Position numbers and translations under genes: made by a program
Shown here: piece after piece, positions 46,028-57,806 of the stretch
How positions within the stretch are numbered: position 1 is the first letter of the stretch
Layout of the letters: each line of letters begins with the position of its first letter
Notes under the pieces: model-generated
Databases searched by the model: none
The model's input: the letters and a program-made list of their open reading frames with translations, nothing else
Told to the model about the DNA's origin: nothing
NCBI GenBank assembly: GCA_000827325.1
Contig: KN832880.1
Coordinates: 910,803-974,802 of the forward strand
Reading direction: 5' to 3'
Length of the DNA stretch: 64,000 nt
Source: Oidiodendron maius Zn
Lineage: Eukaryota; Ascomycota; Leotiomycetes; Myxotrichaceae

Positions 46028-47405
46028 TTGTCAACAGCATAGCCCACTGGATGTACAAGCCGATACCTATTCCACAAAAGCCATCCTTCACATCAGGCGA
46101 TGTTACGGTTATAATACCAACAATTCATAATGACTTCCTTATGCTTAGAGATTCTTTAACGAGCATTCTTTCCTGCCACCCTTATGAGATCTTACTCGTT
46201 ACTCCAGCTAATAAATATCATTTGCTTGCTAAGTTTGCTAAGACTTTTGGGGTTTCGAATATAACAGTCTTCCAAGCTCCAATTGCGAACAAGCGAATTC
46301 AACTCTTGGAGGTCATCCCACTCGTCAAAACAGAAATTACAATTATGGTCGATGACGATGTCACATGGCCACGAACTATTATCCCTTGGTTACTTGCCCC
46401 CTTTAATGATAAGGGAATCGGTGCTGTAGGGCCCTATCAACGCGCCAAGCGAATCCGGTCTGGACACCCTATAATGGCACGTATCTACAATTGGTTGGGA
46501 GCTGCATATCTCCAGCGGTATAACTTTGAGGCCTCCGCTACAGTTAGTATAGATGGTTATACCTCATGTATTTCGGGACGCACGTGTGCTATTCGATCTG
46601 AGATCCTTCAGAGTCCATTATTCCTTCATAGCTTTAAGACTGAACGCTGGGGGATCTTCCAACTTAACACTGATGATGCCAACTTTATTACAAGGTGGCT
46701 AGTGGCAAATAACTGGAAAACTTGGATCCAATATAACAAAGAATGCGAAATCGAAACTACTTTCGAAAATAGCGCCCTCTTCCTTCATCAGTGTCTTCGA
46801 TGGTCGCGCAGTAATTGGAGAAGTAATCATTCTAGTATTTTTACAGAGCGGCATATCTGGTAGTAAGTTCTTGTAAACTTACCCTCACTTATTTAATTGG
46901 CACTTATTAATATTAAGCCAATAGCCAACATCCATGGTCGGCATACATTATGTTGATTGAGACCTTCATTTCAGGTCCACATCATGAAATGCTAATGTTC
47001 CCACTATCGATAGAAGCAACACAAGACTGGACACTGCCTCATCAACGATATGCTATAATTACCCAGTTGGTTTTCATACTCGGTACTAAAGTCGTCAAGC
47101 TGGCCGGCCTCTTCATTCGAGAACCTTGTGATATCATATTCTTACCTATATCAATCCTTTTTGGCATCTTCTATTTCCCTTTAAGACTCTGGGCTGGCCA
47201 TAGCCTTCGAAACGTAAGTTACTTCTTCTGTCCTTATCCTAGGACTTGTATCTAACCTGGTTGGTAGACATCTTGGAGAAGCCGTCCCGATGGTGATGTC
47301 GACGATAGTGCTCGATTTATCCGGTGTCCTCGCCCAAGCAAATGCATGACTCTCCCCGCCGGTAACCACCCGAGCCTCATCAGATATAGGAAAGAAGTTC
47401 GATAG
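45985..47405 (+). CDS. Cps1-like polysaccharide synthase (glycosyltransferase family 2), three exons
   Basis: Membrane glycosyltransferase related to Cryptococcus Cps1 and hyaluronan synthases; it polymerises sugar from a nucleotide donor and probably exports the chain through its membrane part. My model is join(45985..46862, 46925..47213, 47268..47405), 434 aa. Visible are DVTVIIPTIHNDF (N-terminal nucleotide-binding strand), VDDDVTWP (DxD metal site, about residue 118), DGYTSCISGRTCAIRS, LNTDDANF (catalytic acid region) and QCLRWSRSNW (QxxRW, about 272-276). After intron 1 come IWYQHPWSAYIML and several membrane helices. The donor at 46863 (GTAAGT) cuts within an apparent TAG. Intron 2 has a CTAAC branch. 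The N-terminus may be short by one helix compared with the longest relatives. Confidence 0.88.
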
Positions 47406-48092
47406 TGACTCTACAGCTATGAGCAAACACCTGGATTGGCGAGGAGGATGTTTATGGTGTGCCACACTGTAGTCAGACGGAGATGATGGGAGATTATATT
47501 TCAAATGCCCAACAACCCGGACATCCCTACCTTCTCTATTCAAAGCTTTTGCCAGATGCGGCCCGCTGGGTATAGTTCTTCTGGAGCGGCGAGCTCCAGG
47601 AGACATGAGACTAACCTGGCAGTTTTCTTGCTCCGCACTTTCGGGCCTTCCTTGCCTTTACAAAATGGTCTTCGGTTCGGGGTAATTACAAGTTATCCAA
47701 GCAAAAGTTCTCGCCGCTCATGCCTGGTGACATTTATATGCTCCAATTCTTGCCCTCTCCTTGCAGATTCTATTTTCCTGAGACATATCCATATCATCCT
47801 TCCTTCTTATAGAAGTCATTCAAACCGTATTTAATATAGCCGAGCTAGATGGCCATCTAAGGACATTCATGCGCGTGCCCCTGCCAAGGTCTAAGTTGAT
47901 AATGAATACCGCCTCGCTCACCTCAAAACCATCAAAACGCATCCTATGGTAATAGTGCGATCGCAGGTGTAATCAATCATAGCAAAGATAACGCCTTCAT
48001 CCCCATTTCATGCATCAACAAGAGCATTTCCTAGCCGTAGCTCTATCGCCTTTGTTGCTTTCGTCTTCTCCGTTACCCGAAGCGTTTTCTGA
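47406..48092. other. Gene-free stretch
   Basis: 3' flank of the polysaccharide synthase and sequence upstream of the ligase relic. Frames are present on both strands, but none resembles a known protein, including the region where the missing N-terminal half of the ligase would be expected. Confidence 0.4.
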
Positions 48093-48570
48093 GTGTTTTC
48101 ACCACAGACCATCAACCATATTAGCCACGTACATCTGTACAGTACAAGCGTGGCCATAGCCGAGACATTGATGTCCAATGACGGACAGGAGGTTCCCACC
48201 GGCCAGACCGGTGAGTTATGGATCAAGGGTCCAAGTATCTTCCTCAATTATCTGAACAATGCTGAGGGCTCTCGGAATGCCAAAAAAGGATGGGTATTTC
48301 AAGACCGGAGACGTGGGCTACCAGGACGCGAATGGTAACTTCTATATAACGGATCGCATGAAAGAGTTAATCAAATACAAAGTGTTTCAAGTACCACCAG
48401 CCGCACTCGAGGGGGTCTTAGCTACCCACGACGAAGTTGACGATGTGGCCGTGATTGGTATTTACAAAGAGGACAAAGCGACCGAGGTCCCGCGTGCATA
48501 CGTAGTACTTAAGAAAGGCTTGAAAGCGGGCAGGGCAATGGAGGAGCGGATTGGACTGGTTGGCGACTAA
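48093..48570 (+). pseudogene. Adenylate-forming ligase (4CL-like) C-terminal relic with frameshift
   Basis: About 150 codons match the end of a 4-coumarate-CoA-ligase-like AMP-forming enzyme. The first frame has TGQTGELWIKGPSIFLNYLN and NNAEGSRNA. The second continues KDGYFKTGDVGYQDANG, FYITDRMKELIKYK and PPAALEGVLATH. The frame changes near 48276-48290, inside a run of A followed by G, so a one-base loss or gain is likely. The N-terminal half with the phosphate-binding loop is missing, and the C-terminal catalytic lysine segment does not appear. It is a dead fragment. Confidence 0.85.
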
Positions 48571-49049
48571 GGTGGCTAGCCACAAGAGATTGAGAGGAGC
48601 CTTAGCTAGGAAATCTCTAGGTCCACATACCCGACAGTTCTAGAGCACTGTTACCTTCTCTGCAAACTCTTGTCGTAGTGCCTCTATAAAGTTTACCAGT
48701 TCCAGAGATGGCGCCAATCCCCTGTCATCCATACCCGGGACGCTGGGTGTGGGAATTAGACGCAAAGTTGACTGGATTCGCTAGAACCAAGAAGACGAAA
48801 GCAAGCTTGTATAGCAGGATCGAAATATGGAAGCCGATAAGCACCCCAGTTTTGTCCAAATATAGGACGTGCAGTTCTGTAGTGGTCAGGTGGAGGCTGT
48901 GGAGTATTGCTGGGAGGAGGAACGGGTATAAGTAGCGAAGATACCCCTGAGACTGGATGATGAGCGGAGGAGTGAACAGGACTAAATAATGCCGGGGAGC
49001 CATGATGCGTAAATATCCGCGTTCCATATTGATCTTGGTGGAGCCCTTT
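48571..49049. other. Gene-free stretch
   Basis: No recognisable protein; a hydrophobic frame on the minus strand (about 48725-49027) may be a continuation of the F-box-like relic or chance. Confidence 0.3.
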
Positions 49050-49512
49050 CTATAGCTCGGCCATTTCTATAGAGACATTCCGTAGAAGAACCCGGTTGGA
49101 TCCAATATCCTTTAAAAATCTGTAGAGCGGACTCCAAACCTCGTCTCCACCGAAGTAAAAGGTGTTCGACTGATAGAAGATAGAAGGTAACAGCAGACTC
49201 TGAAGAGACTAATGGGTGGCACTGAAGAAGACCGAAAGCTACTTTATCCAGAACTGCATCCCTGCTTACTACAGTATATGTTTGATGTATAGTTGTCACT
49301 TTACCCTCCATATTATACTCGGTAGTTTTTCCAGAGTACTCGATATGTATGGAATTGGAAGAAACTGTAATAGGTCTGGACGCAACGAGAGCTTCGTAGT
49401 AGATCTAGTTGCGGATTTCGCGCGGAAGGTCGAGGAATGTCAGGCTTGGGTACATAGCTAGGCCTAGGGGCTCTCCCTTTCGCCAGGTAATCCTGCACAC
49501 CATCTTGGGCAT
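49050..49512 (-). pseudogene. F-box-like fungal protein relic with in-frame stop
   Basis: From an ATG at 49512 the minus strand reads a start typical of a large family of fungal F-box-like/uncharacterised proteins, FLDLPREIRN, followed by a TAG (49405-49407) and IYYEALVASRP. The family normally has Gln at that stop (LPREIRNQIY), so CAG became TAG. In another frame nearer 49050-49190 the text FYQSNTFYFGG, then LKDIGSNRVLLRNVSI, is also characteristic of this family. The pieces are in different frames, and the C-terminal part is missing. Confidence 0.65.
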
Positions 49513-50764
49513 GATGTCGACGGTGGTGACGGGAGGTTGTGTAATGTTGAGTTTGGTAGGCGCGGTTGTTCGGTGCGCGATCCACTGTAACCAGCAATGT
49601 GGGCCTGAGACATTAAGGCATAAATGTGTGTACAGGTAGGAAACTATTTTTAGAATGACCTTACTTTTGTACTACTGTAACGAACGGACAGCCCAAGCTG
49701 ATCCTGTCGTATGAGCATAAGGAATGCACTATACTAGCTAGAAGAATCAAATTTCGCGGTAGATGATGTATAATGAAGAACGAAAGGAAGAGGAGGGAAT
49801 GGGAATACAGTGTACTCTCAGAGATCTTACTCTTGTATTTTGCAACCTTAGCCGAATTAAAGAACCGCCACACCCGGACAAATAGTATAACAGAGTTTAT
49901 AGCGACTAGGTCACGAGACAAGATGATTAAACTCATAACCCTAGTAGGCCACAGCTATATGCATGCTTCCGCGGTGAAAGCTAGGATTCTAGCTATTGAG
50001 AGTGCAACTTGGTTATCACCTAATAGAGTAATATACTCAAGGTCCTGTCCCTTATACTTCAGTCCCTCGACCAGGTAATAGATCTAGACAACATCCTTAG
50101 ACATAGTAGTATACACATCTTCCATGAGGTCAAATACAACGTCCTAGTCTTAGAAATATGTATTGGAAATAGACTACAGCTATATAACAAGTCGCAATAA
50201 CCTAAGGTTTCGAAGCTAATAGCTAACTAATCTTACTCCTTGAAAAAGAGGATCATGAGTCTAGAAAATCTAGTCGGCGGTCCCTATAGCTGGATTTAAG
50301 GAGGAACTTGTCCTTATCGAAGTCCGAGTTCTTAAGCAAATCCTGTAGCATTGTGTTAGAGCCGTAGAGTGAAATTATCCAATTTGATGCAGCCAACGAA
50401 TTTACAGTCTGGGACGACAATTCTCGAATAAACTAACATGTTACTGCTTTAATTTTCCTGATGGTGATCCGAGGAGGAGAGGGATGGTGGATGAGGCGAT
50501 TCGACGACAGTGGTGACCCGCTTCATATCTGAAAAGTGGGATAACTATTACATAGGGAAACAACATCCCTTCAACTCGCTGATAAGGACCCGTTAATTTG
50601 AACGTAGTCCCTGTCCTGTTAATCCGATGCCGGGTTTACCAAGGAAAATGCAAACTATATAAATGGGTCTCTTTTCTCTTTCTTTCATTGTCGAGAGCTG
50701 AAGCCTGCGCAATCCAATTTGAGAGCATCTCCTTGATTAGCATTCATTTTCTTACTACCCCAAT
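49513..50764. other. Decayed, AT-rich region before the asparaginase gene
   Basis: Apart from the copia fragment listed separately, no gene is seen. The last 200 bases before 50765 have a pyrimidine-rich leader and form the likely asparaginase promoter. Confidence 0.4.
49660..50140 (-). pseudogene. Probable copia RNase H fragment, decayed
   Basis: On the minus strand about 49930-50110 reads LVEGLKYKGQDLEYIT, then LLGDNQVALSIA, which resembles the GDNQ(G/S)AL block of Ty1/copia RNase H. A stop and unrelated-looking text follow. No LTRs are seen around it. It is distinct in sequence from the 37-42 kb element. Confidence 0.5.
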
Positions 50765-52071
50765 ATGTTTGCATATATCAATCTCCTTTACCTCCTCATA
50801 GCTGTGGGGTCCGCTTCCCCAATTGTTTACCCGCGGACAACTAACGATACCAACCCCTTTGTCTTCACCAATTCCAATGGGCTAAATTTTACCCAGATGA
50901 ATGCCACTCTTCCCAACGTGACCATTTTTGCAACCGGTGAGTAATTCCGTTGCCCTGACTTTGCTCAACTGACGGATCTCACTAGGTGGTACGATTGCGG
51001 GGAGCAGTAGCAGCACAACCGCTACGACAGGGTATACATCTGGTGCTGTCGGAATTCTGACGCTCATCGATGCCGTCCCCGCGATCCTAAACATCTCCAA
51101 CGTGGCAGGTGTTCAGATATCCAATGTCGGAAGCGAGGATGTCACGTCAACCCTTCTTCTCAAAATGGCCAAGCAGATCAACGAGTTCGTGTGCGGTGAT
51201 CCCACCATGGCTGGTGCAGTCGTCACGCACGGCACTGATGTCCTTGAAGAAACGGCCTTCTTCCTCGACGCAACAGTGAATTGCGGGAAACCCGTCATCA
51301 TTGTCGGTGCAATGCGACCCTCGACCGCAATCTCGGCAGATGGACCATATAATTTACTCGAAGCGGTCACTGTGGCAGCTAGTCCGCTGGCCAAGGATCG
51401 TGGTGCGATGGTTGTAATGAACGATCGCATCGTCTCTGCGTATTATGTCACAAAAACGAATGCGAATACCCTCGACACATTCAAAGCTATCGAGATGGGG
51501 AATCTGGGAGAACTGATTTCAGACACGCCATATTTTTTTTATCCGCCTGTAAAGCCGACTGGGAAGAAGGCGTATTCAATTGCCAATGTGACGAGCATCC
51601 CAAGAGTGGATATTTTGTTTGCGTATGAGGATATGCATAATGATACTCTGTACAATGCTGTTTTGAGTGGTGCAAAGGGAATAGTGGTGAGTGTTTGGAT
51701 TGAATTGCTTGAATGGAACTGAATCTTCGTAGATCGCAGGAGCTGGTGCGGGCGGAGTCAGCACCTCGTTCAACTATGCTATCGAGGACGTTATTAACAA
51801 CTACGGCATTCCGATTGTTCAAAGCACTCGTGCAATGAGCGGGGAAGTGCCAACCAGTGATATCTCGACAGACTCTGCACTTCACAGTAGGTCTTCTTGA
51901 GAGCCTTTCTCATCTAATTCCTTTAACGTTTGACCTTGAAGCTAATTCAGCACAGTCGCAAGTGGATATCTAAACCCGATGAAATCTCGGGTCCTCCTAG
52001 GGATCTTGCTTGCGCATAATAAGAACATGACCCAAATCGCAAAAGCGTTTGCAGGATCAACTGATGATTGA
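50765..52071 (+). CDS. Secreted type II L-asparaginase, four exons
   Basis: Hydrolyses L-asparagine to aspartate and ammonia outside the cell or in the secretory route. My model is join(50765..50936, 50986..51686, 51733..51886, 51956..52071), 380 aa, with introns of 49, 46 and 69 nt. It starts with a signal peptide (MFAYINLLYLLIAVGSAS) and a short Asn-rich propeptide. The first catalytic threonine is in ATGGTIAGS, split by intron 1 (about residue 60), and the second in VVTHGTDVLEETAFFLD. PVIIVGAMRPSTAISADGP and the C-terminal NPMKSRVLLGILLAH are also typical. N-glycosylation sites (NMT, NVT, NDT) fit secretion. Length matches fungal type II enzymes. No neighbour in the same pathway is seen. 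Confidence 0.95.
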
Positions 52072-52725
52072 GCCATAGCATTGCTAACACTCAATGTGAA
52101 CATAGGGAGGGAAAGGCCTAACACTAGTAATGAATCACAATATGCGCAAATTCTGCTCTAGCCTTCTAAGTTCCGATCAATTATTTAACTGAAACAAAGA
52201 CTCCTTCACAAGCCTGAGACCGCTGGAGCAAGCAATGACAATACATTTCTATACAGGTTAAAGTCTTTATTATTAAAGACTTACGGGACTCAGTCCGTAA
52301 TGATAAAGCACTTTGGTTAGGCAACCATTTTCTTCTCTAAAACTTTACACCAACATCTTCTGTCTCTTAGATCCGTCTGTACAACTATAGCACTGCGTAG
52401 TATATCGGCAACTACGTACGAGGCGAAGGTGCGACGACATGGTTTCGCCAGTAGCGCACCTAGGGGTCCGGGAGTGGCGCTCAGAAGTATAAGGCAGAGG
52501 GGGAGGCCCAGTGTTGAGGGGGCAAGAGATAGTCTTTGAGTCTTTCTACAATTGCAATTACAGTACGACGGCCTGGAGCTATCTTGTCACCAGCCACCCG
52601 CTCCCACACATAATTCCCTACCAATCCCTTCCCGGGGCCCTGCCCTCACACATTGGCTCTATTAGCAAACGATTCAGTAGTGGCGAAGCAGCTGCGAGGC
52701 ATCTCCTCTTTCCCCTACCACTCAC
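52072..52725. other. Convergent intergenic region
   Basis: Lies between the 3' ends of the asparaginase gene (+) and the DUF3716 gene (-). No gene is recognised. Confidence 0.5.
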
Positions 52726-55386
52726 CTAATTCCTAGGAGCGCTCGAGCTTGGGAGATACTCCTTGAGTAGTAGTAGCTGGAATGAGCGAGACAATTCGCC
52801 GTATCGCTCGTGGAAAGCTTTAAGATTCTTCTCCTGGAGAGATGGGGTGTTTTTAATAGGTATGAGACGAGTTGCTCTGCTACCACGGAGTTCTCGGCAG
52901 CGATGGCAAGTGCCCCGATGCTCAACATAGAGGCCAGAGCCCAGTGTCCACCTCGGTGCTAAGTCTATATATTTGTTCTCGTTGTCTTTCAAGCGCGTCA
53001 ACTCCCTGCATCTGAAGCACCAGCAAATAACTGGAGTCGCGAGGTGGTTGTCTACTTCTCCCCGAGACTGTAAATAAGCGTTGTAAGCGAATAATTGTCG
53101 TGGTGGAAAGATAGGGGACTGGAATATCGCTTCGATCGAGGTGCTTGTAAAAGACACACTGTTATCAACAGGTATCGTTGCATTTCCTCTTTTGCAGCCC
53201 TCTGAAGTGCAATACCGCCAAGGTGTAACATACACCCCTGGTCGATATATTGACCATCGAGGGCTTAAATCAGGGTTATTAACAATCTTCTTGCACCTTA
53301 TACACCTCAGCGCAAATGTGCGGTCATCAAAAGTGCTGTGCCATAGGTCCTGGTGTGATAATGATTGGACGTTTTTAAGTACACTCTGTTGGCGGATTAA
53401 GATGCAGTGCAAAATCCATCTGAGGGGCTCGGGCTCTGTAGAAGGAATTGGAACCGCTAATATATCTTGTAAAGCCCTGATAACATCGCTGAACGAGTCA
53501 ATCGGCCGCTGAAAGAGTATGTGGAATTGTCCCTGGAACCACTCGAAAAGTGCCAACGGCATATCCGTGGGAACCTCCCAGCCTGCCGAGGAGGAATTTT
53601 TGTCTAGATCAAGCAATGCTCTACAAGCCGGTTCTATTAATTGTCGGAGGACCAAATTACTGTGAGGCTTAGCAAAAAGGTAGATAGACCAGGCTCCTGC
53701 CTCGGCTTCTTGCGCCAGGCCGCAGCATTCGTCAAATATGGTTGCATCGGGAATTTGCTTCTTTTTTGCAAGTATCTGCCCGAAAGCCCTGAGCTCCATT
53801 TGCTGAGCAACACTTAGTATATGACTGTGCCACTTCTTCTCGAGGAAATAGTTTTCTACAAACGGTACTGCGTTATTAACCATGAGTGCCGCGGCTCGTA
53901 TGATCATCTCTTGTTGTTTAGTGATATAACTGCTGCAGCTATGATAAAATATATGTTGTGGATGGCTTGCCATTAACACAATCCTACGGATTTTGTATCG
54001 TTCGTCTTGATTGCGGTAATTAGTTTCGTGAACGAGTACAAGCTTAAGACCCTTATATTCTCCCCACAAGATTACCACATCGACTTCATGCGTCTGTAGA
54101 AAACGTGTCTGGGCTTTGACACCATAAATGATCTCGACTTTTGCCCAGGATGACTCGGCAATATCCCGTGTAAATCGTTCATGCTGACGCAGTACTTGGG
54201 CAGGATACTCTTGGATTCCATTAGATCCAGTATCTCTTCTGTGGATATGGTCATAAACAAGCGTATCGGAGGTGTATGCGTTCCCCATGACCATAGCGAT
54301 ACAGCCGTTAGTTTGATCCGCTGTCTCGCCATTTTCTGGACTTGCTGTTGTCCAAGACGGTTGGTTCAGACGATGGGCCAAAGGAGATTGCAAAGAGCCT
54401 GATGGTTTGACAAGGTATTTGCCGTCTTGGCCTGCATCTTCGCCCCAGGCGTAGGGCTCTTCTGCCCGAAATCTTTCGAAAGAAGAGACTAGATCCGTTA
54501 TTGGCAAAGGATAGAGATCTGGAGGCCATTAGCAGAGCAAGCAGATGTCAGAATTGGCCACCCACCCTCCATATTTCTTGTATCTAGCTTACACAACTCA
54601 AGCTCCCATTTCTCTGCCAACGCTCTACGTGCTTCGGGTGGTCGGGGAAGGATAAGGTTCCCCAGGACAACATACCGGCTGTCCGAGTTTAACCGATCTG
54701 GAATGTTGACGTCCATAGGTGTGATGTCAGCAGTAGTAGACGTGATTTCGGCAGGGATGGACATAGCGTTAATACCTATAGATAGGGCCGTCTGACTCCT
54801 AGATACAGTATCGGTATCGGTAGAAGTAATCTGGTGAGCAGTTGATGTATTATTGTCAGTGGTAGAGAGAGCGACATGGTTGAGAGGCGCGGCGATTGGG
54901 CGGGCTGAGTATGGAGACGTGTTATGCCAGTCGGACAGCTGTCCTCTTGGATGTTGGTCCGCTGTCCCCAAGATCCGAATATTAGCAGCTATTCTTGTTC
55001 TGGTGGAAAGAAATGGCTGGCAGACGGCTCATACCTCCCCCATGACTACAGACTTCTCTAGCAAAAATACAGTTTCCGCATTTGCCAGACTGCAGACCGG
55101 GTATTCGGACGCAAGTTGCGAATGGGCCTCCCAAAGTCCGGCAGAAGGCGCAGGCATCGGCCTCTTCACCTCGTTGTTGGACTGCCGCTCCTAACTTGGC
55201 TGGTACGGAATCTATCGGCGCGTCTTGGCGATAATTGTTGGAGCGAAACTCTATGTTTCGCTGGCGAGTATGTGTGCGAATCACCGACTTAACCCTGGTA
55301 CTAGAACAGGTTTCTAGGATCCTAAGGATATAAACCTGGTGTTTCGTGGGATCTGCCGGCAGGTTTTTCCACTACGGATGGCCCAT
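52726..55386 (-). CDS. DUF3716 protein with two similar C-terminal CxxC modules
   Basis: Three exons are firm: complement(52726..54518, 54566..54961, and an exon ending at 55035). The introns are 47 nt and 73 nt. The first firm exon has a Cys cluster typical of DUF3716: CAFCRTLGGPFATCVR, then GKCGNCIFAREVCSHGG. A Thr/Ser-rich linker follows, then a folded body of about 450 residues (YAWGEDAG, VILWGEYKGLKLVLVH, LFEWFQGQFHILFQ). The C-terminus holds two similar modules: CIRCKK, LSPRWSIYRPGVYV, then CTSEGCKRG; and CFRCREL, LAPRWTLGSGLYVE, then CHRCREL. No ATG lies in the first firm exon. A tiny exon from ATG 55386 with an intron to about 55301 would supply one, but is tentative. Nuclear role possible; function unknown. 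Confidence 0.72.
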
Positions 55387-56640
55387 GATGGTTGATTCTG
55401 TCTCCGAGAAACGCACAGAAACACAAGCCTCGAGGCTGCGGAGGCCAACCTAAGATGGTACGAGGGAGTTGGGCGGGCTAAAGTCTTATGACCATTTCGT
55501 ACAACATAAGGCACTTTGATCAGGGACGAACGAGGACGGAGGGAAGGAGAAGTTGACCTTTCCTGAAAGAAGGTTTGGAATGTTGAAGTGGGGCGCGTAG
55601 GTGGGTTCTTATCTTGATACGGCGTTCCGATTGGTACTAATTCCGAGATTTGGGTTATGTATTAAAATAAGCGATTTCTTTCCAAAAAAAACTGGCACCT
55701 TGGCGGGTAAGCAAATTGACTCCAATACACTCGAAACCAATGTGACTAACATGTAAAAGAGTGGTTAACGCGGTAAGCGAGGGCCGACTCTCTCTATAAA
55801 TATTACCCTAACGAATTGTTAGACGCCCTGCTATGCTTTTCAGCCAAACAGGCGTTTCCCTCGGGAGCGTGTCTTGTCAGTAAAAAGATTCCGTTCGAAG
55901 TTCATTGCTAACAGATACTAGCGAATCACACAGGTGTCGGCATATAGTACCTTTTTTTTTCTTTTTTTCCTTTTTTTTCCCTCCTTTTTTTTTCTCTCTT
56001 TTTCTTTTTCTCTCTTCGGTCACGAGCCGTTCCGACATGCAACGCAAATCACCGCGGTCACGTGATTCAACCCCGTGCTCTGGCTACGGTAATGCCAGCT
56101 ATGGAAACAGAAAAGTGCGGAGTCAAGTCCCCTCAAGTGGGAAAACTCCGGCTAATCTGGTTTGTTGCACGTCGCACCGACGTTGGAATGTCCAGACGGC
56201 CGCCGTCCTACTCTAACTGCCGACCACGCCCTAGGTATAAAAAAACGCCTCTAAACTCAGATTGTAAACTTTCTCTTTTCTCTCTTTAACTTTAAATATA
56301 ACTTTTTACATTCCACTCCTACGCTAATTCTCATTGACTAAGTGACGAGGCATCACATTATTCAATTCCTGATCTGCATCTGTACTAGATTAACAAGTTG
56401 AGGGCTCCGAGATTGATGGATTTGGGCAATGCAGAGGCAGAGGCAGCTGTATTAGTGCTAGGTTCTCTACGAGGCAATTGAAGTCGACCCTCGTAGCCAC
56501 TCTTTGAAGAAGGATCACTGTAATTGGGAAACCGCTTTGGCCGATTCGCAGGTCGTGCCCCTTCACTATCGTCGCCGTCCTGACTTTTGTTATTGCTGTC
56601 ACAACCATGCCGGCGGAATCACAAGCAGATTCACTGGCAC
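55387..56640. other. Gene-free stretch with long pyrimidine tract
   Basis: No gene is recognised. A tract of almost pure T/C runs from about 55951 to 56016. The region downstream holds short frames without recognisable motifs. Confidence 0.45.
55951..56016. repeat. Polypyrimidine tract
   Basis: About 65 bases of T and C only (runs of T broken by single C or CC). Such tracts are common in fungal promoters and leaders. Here no downstream gene was identified to which it could belong. Confidence 0.85.
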
Positions 56641-56642
56641 AC

Positions 56643-56996
56643 CGTAATCCACAATCCATGAAGTAGCTGGCGCCTCAACAAAGTAGAATCCTTCCCATTA
56701 GCTGAAGCATGGTACATGGCAATCCGTGAAGCAGCTCGTGGCTGCAGCCAGGCAGAATCCTTTCCGTCAGTTGAGACACCGGCACATCACAATTCATGAA
56801 ACAGCTGGCGGCCGCAGCAAGGCAAAATCCTTCTTGCCACAGCCCACTAATCCCCCACTGCCATGTCAAGTACTTGGCCTCTGTGTTTATAGATGAGTTG
56901 CTAGCGACGGAGGCGTGCGACGGTAGACGGATCCCACTAGCACGTCGCAGCCCATGAGACAGCTAGCGGCGCGGCAAGGTAGAATCCATTCCCATG
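56643..56996. repeat. Imperfect repeat of about 60-70 bp, four copies
   Basis: Units begin near 56643, 56710, 56780 and 56938. Each has the order (ca)caatccatgaa-(g/a)cagctggcg, then a GC-rich part, then aaggcaaaatccttcc or a close variant. The first three are contiguous and the fourth is displaced by about 100 bp. No coding frame runs through all four, so this looks like a diverged minisatellite. Confidence 0.7.
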
Positions 56997-57806
56997 GCCA
57001 TCAGGCATATTTTCTGTTGGTCTCGTCCCGCATATACCGGGTGTATTGGCATCGTAAACCTTGGCCGTCGCAATCTCCGAGGCGCTTTGCGAAGGAGGTC
57101 TGTAATAGTATGAGCATGACGTGCGCATCAACCAAAAGGGTGTGAAACGGGAGATAAGGGCTCGAGTACTGAAACGAGGAAGTCTCGAGTGATCAGAGTG
57201 GTGATAGTAAACGCAGAGGTATGTGGGAACTGAGCCGAAAACGAAGATATGGTCCAGCTCAGTGGTCTGGCCTTCAACTTCCTGTGATGCTAACAAATGT
57301 TTTCCAACGGGGATCGCACGATCATCACTAACAGGTCTGCCTCATACGGACATGTAGTAGCATCGCGGCTACAGCGGTGATTGGTCTGGTTGCTAAAGCA
57401 TTACATGTCCAAGCCCAACTACGGCGACGCAGAGGCGCCAATGAGTGTCTACGGACTCTAGGTGCAAGAGATCGAGTAGCGCATGAATTATGCAGAGCAA
57501 GAACCCAGGAGCGGGTGACAGAGAGTTGGAAAAGGGCGCTGAAGAAGGAAAGACGAGTAGACGCTTCAAGATTAAGGATGCATGTAATCTAGACTAGGGC
57601 TATAAAAAGGATAGCTTTAACTTCATCTATATCTGCGCTATAGCTAGTTGCATTTCGGACTAGCCGGGATTTTACTGGCACATTCTTACGTAAGTTATAT
57701 TCTTCCTTTCTGTCTAACTATCGCTATCATTTACTAATAGTGTTATAGCTATCTTGTGCCTAGTAGTTGGTATCAATAGATCGAGGTGTCCGTGGCTCCG
57801 ACCTTA
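56997..57806. other. Gene-free stretch
   Basis: Short open frames on both strands, including an Arg-rich one at 57377-57592 (+), lack recognisable motifs. AT content rises from about 57600 towards the methyltransferase relic. Confidence 0.4.

Noticed and set aside
47181-47606. 141-codon minus-strand frame over the last synthase exons
   Set aside because: It is antisense to the supported glycosyltransferase exons and resembles no known family.
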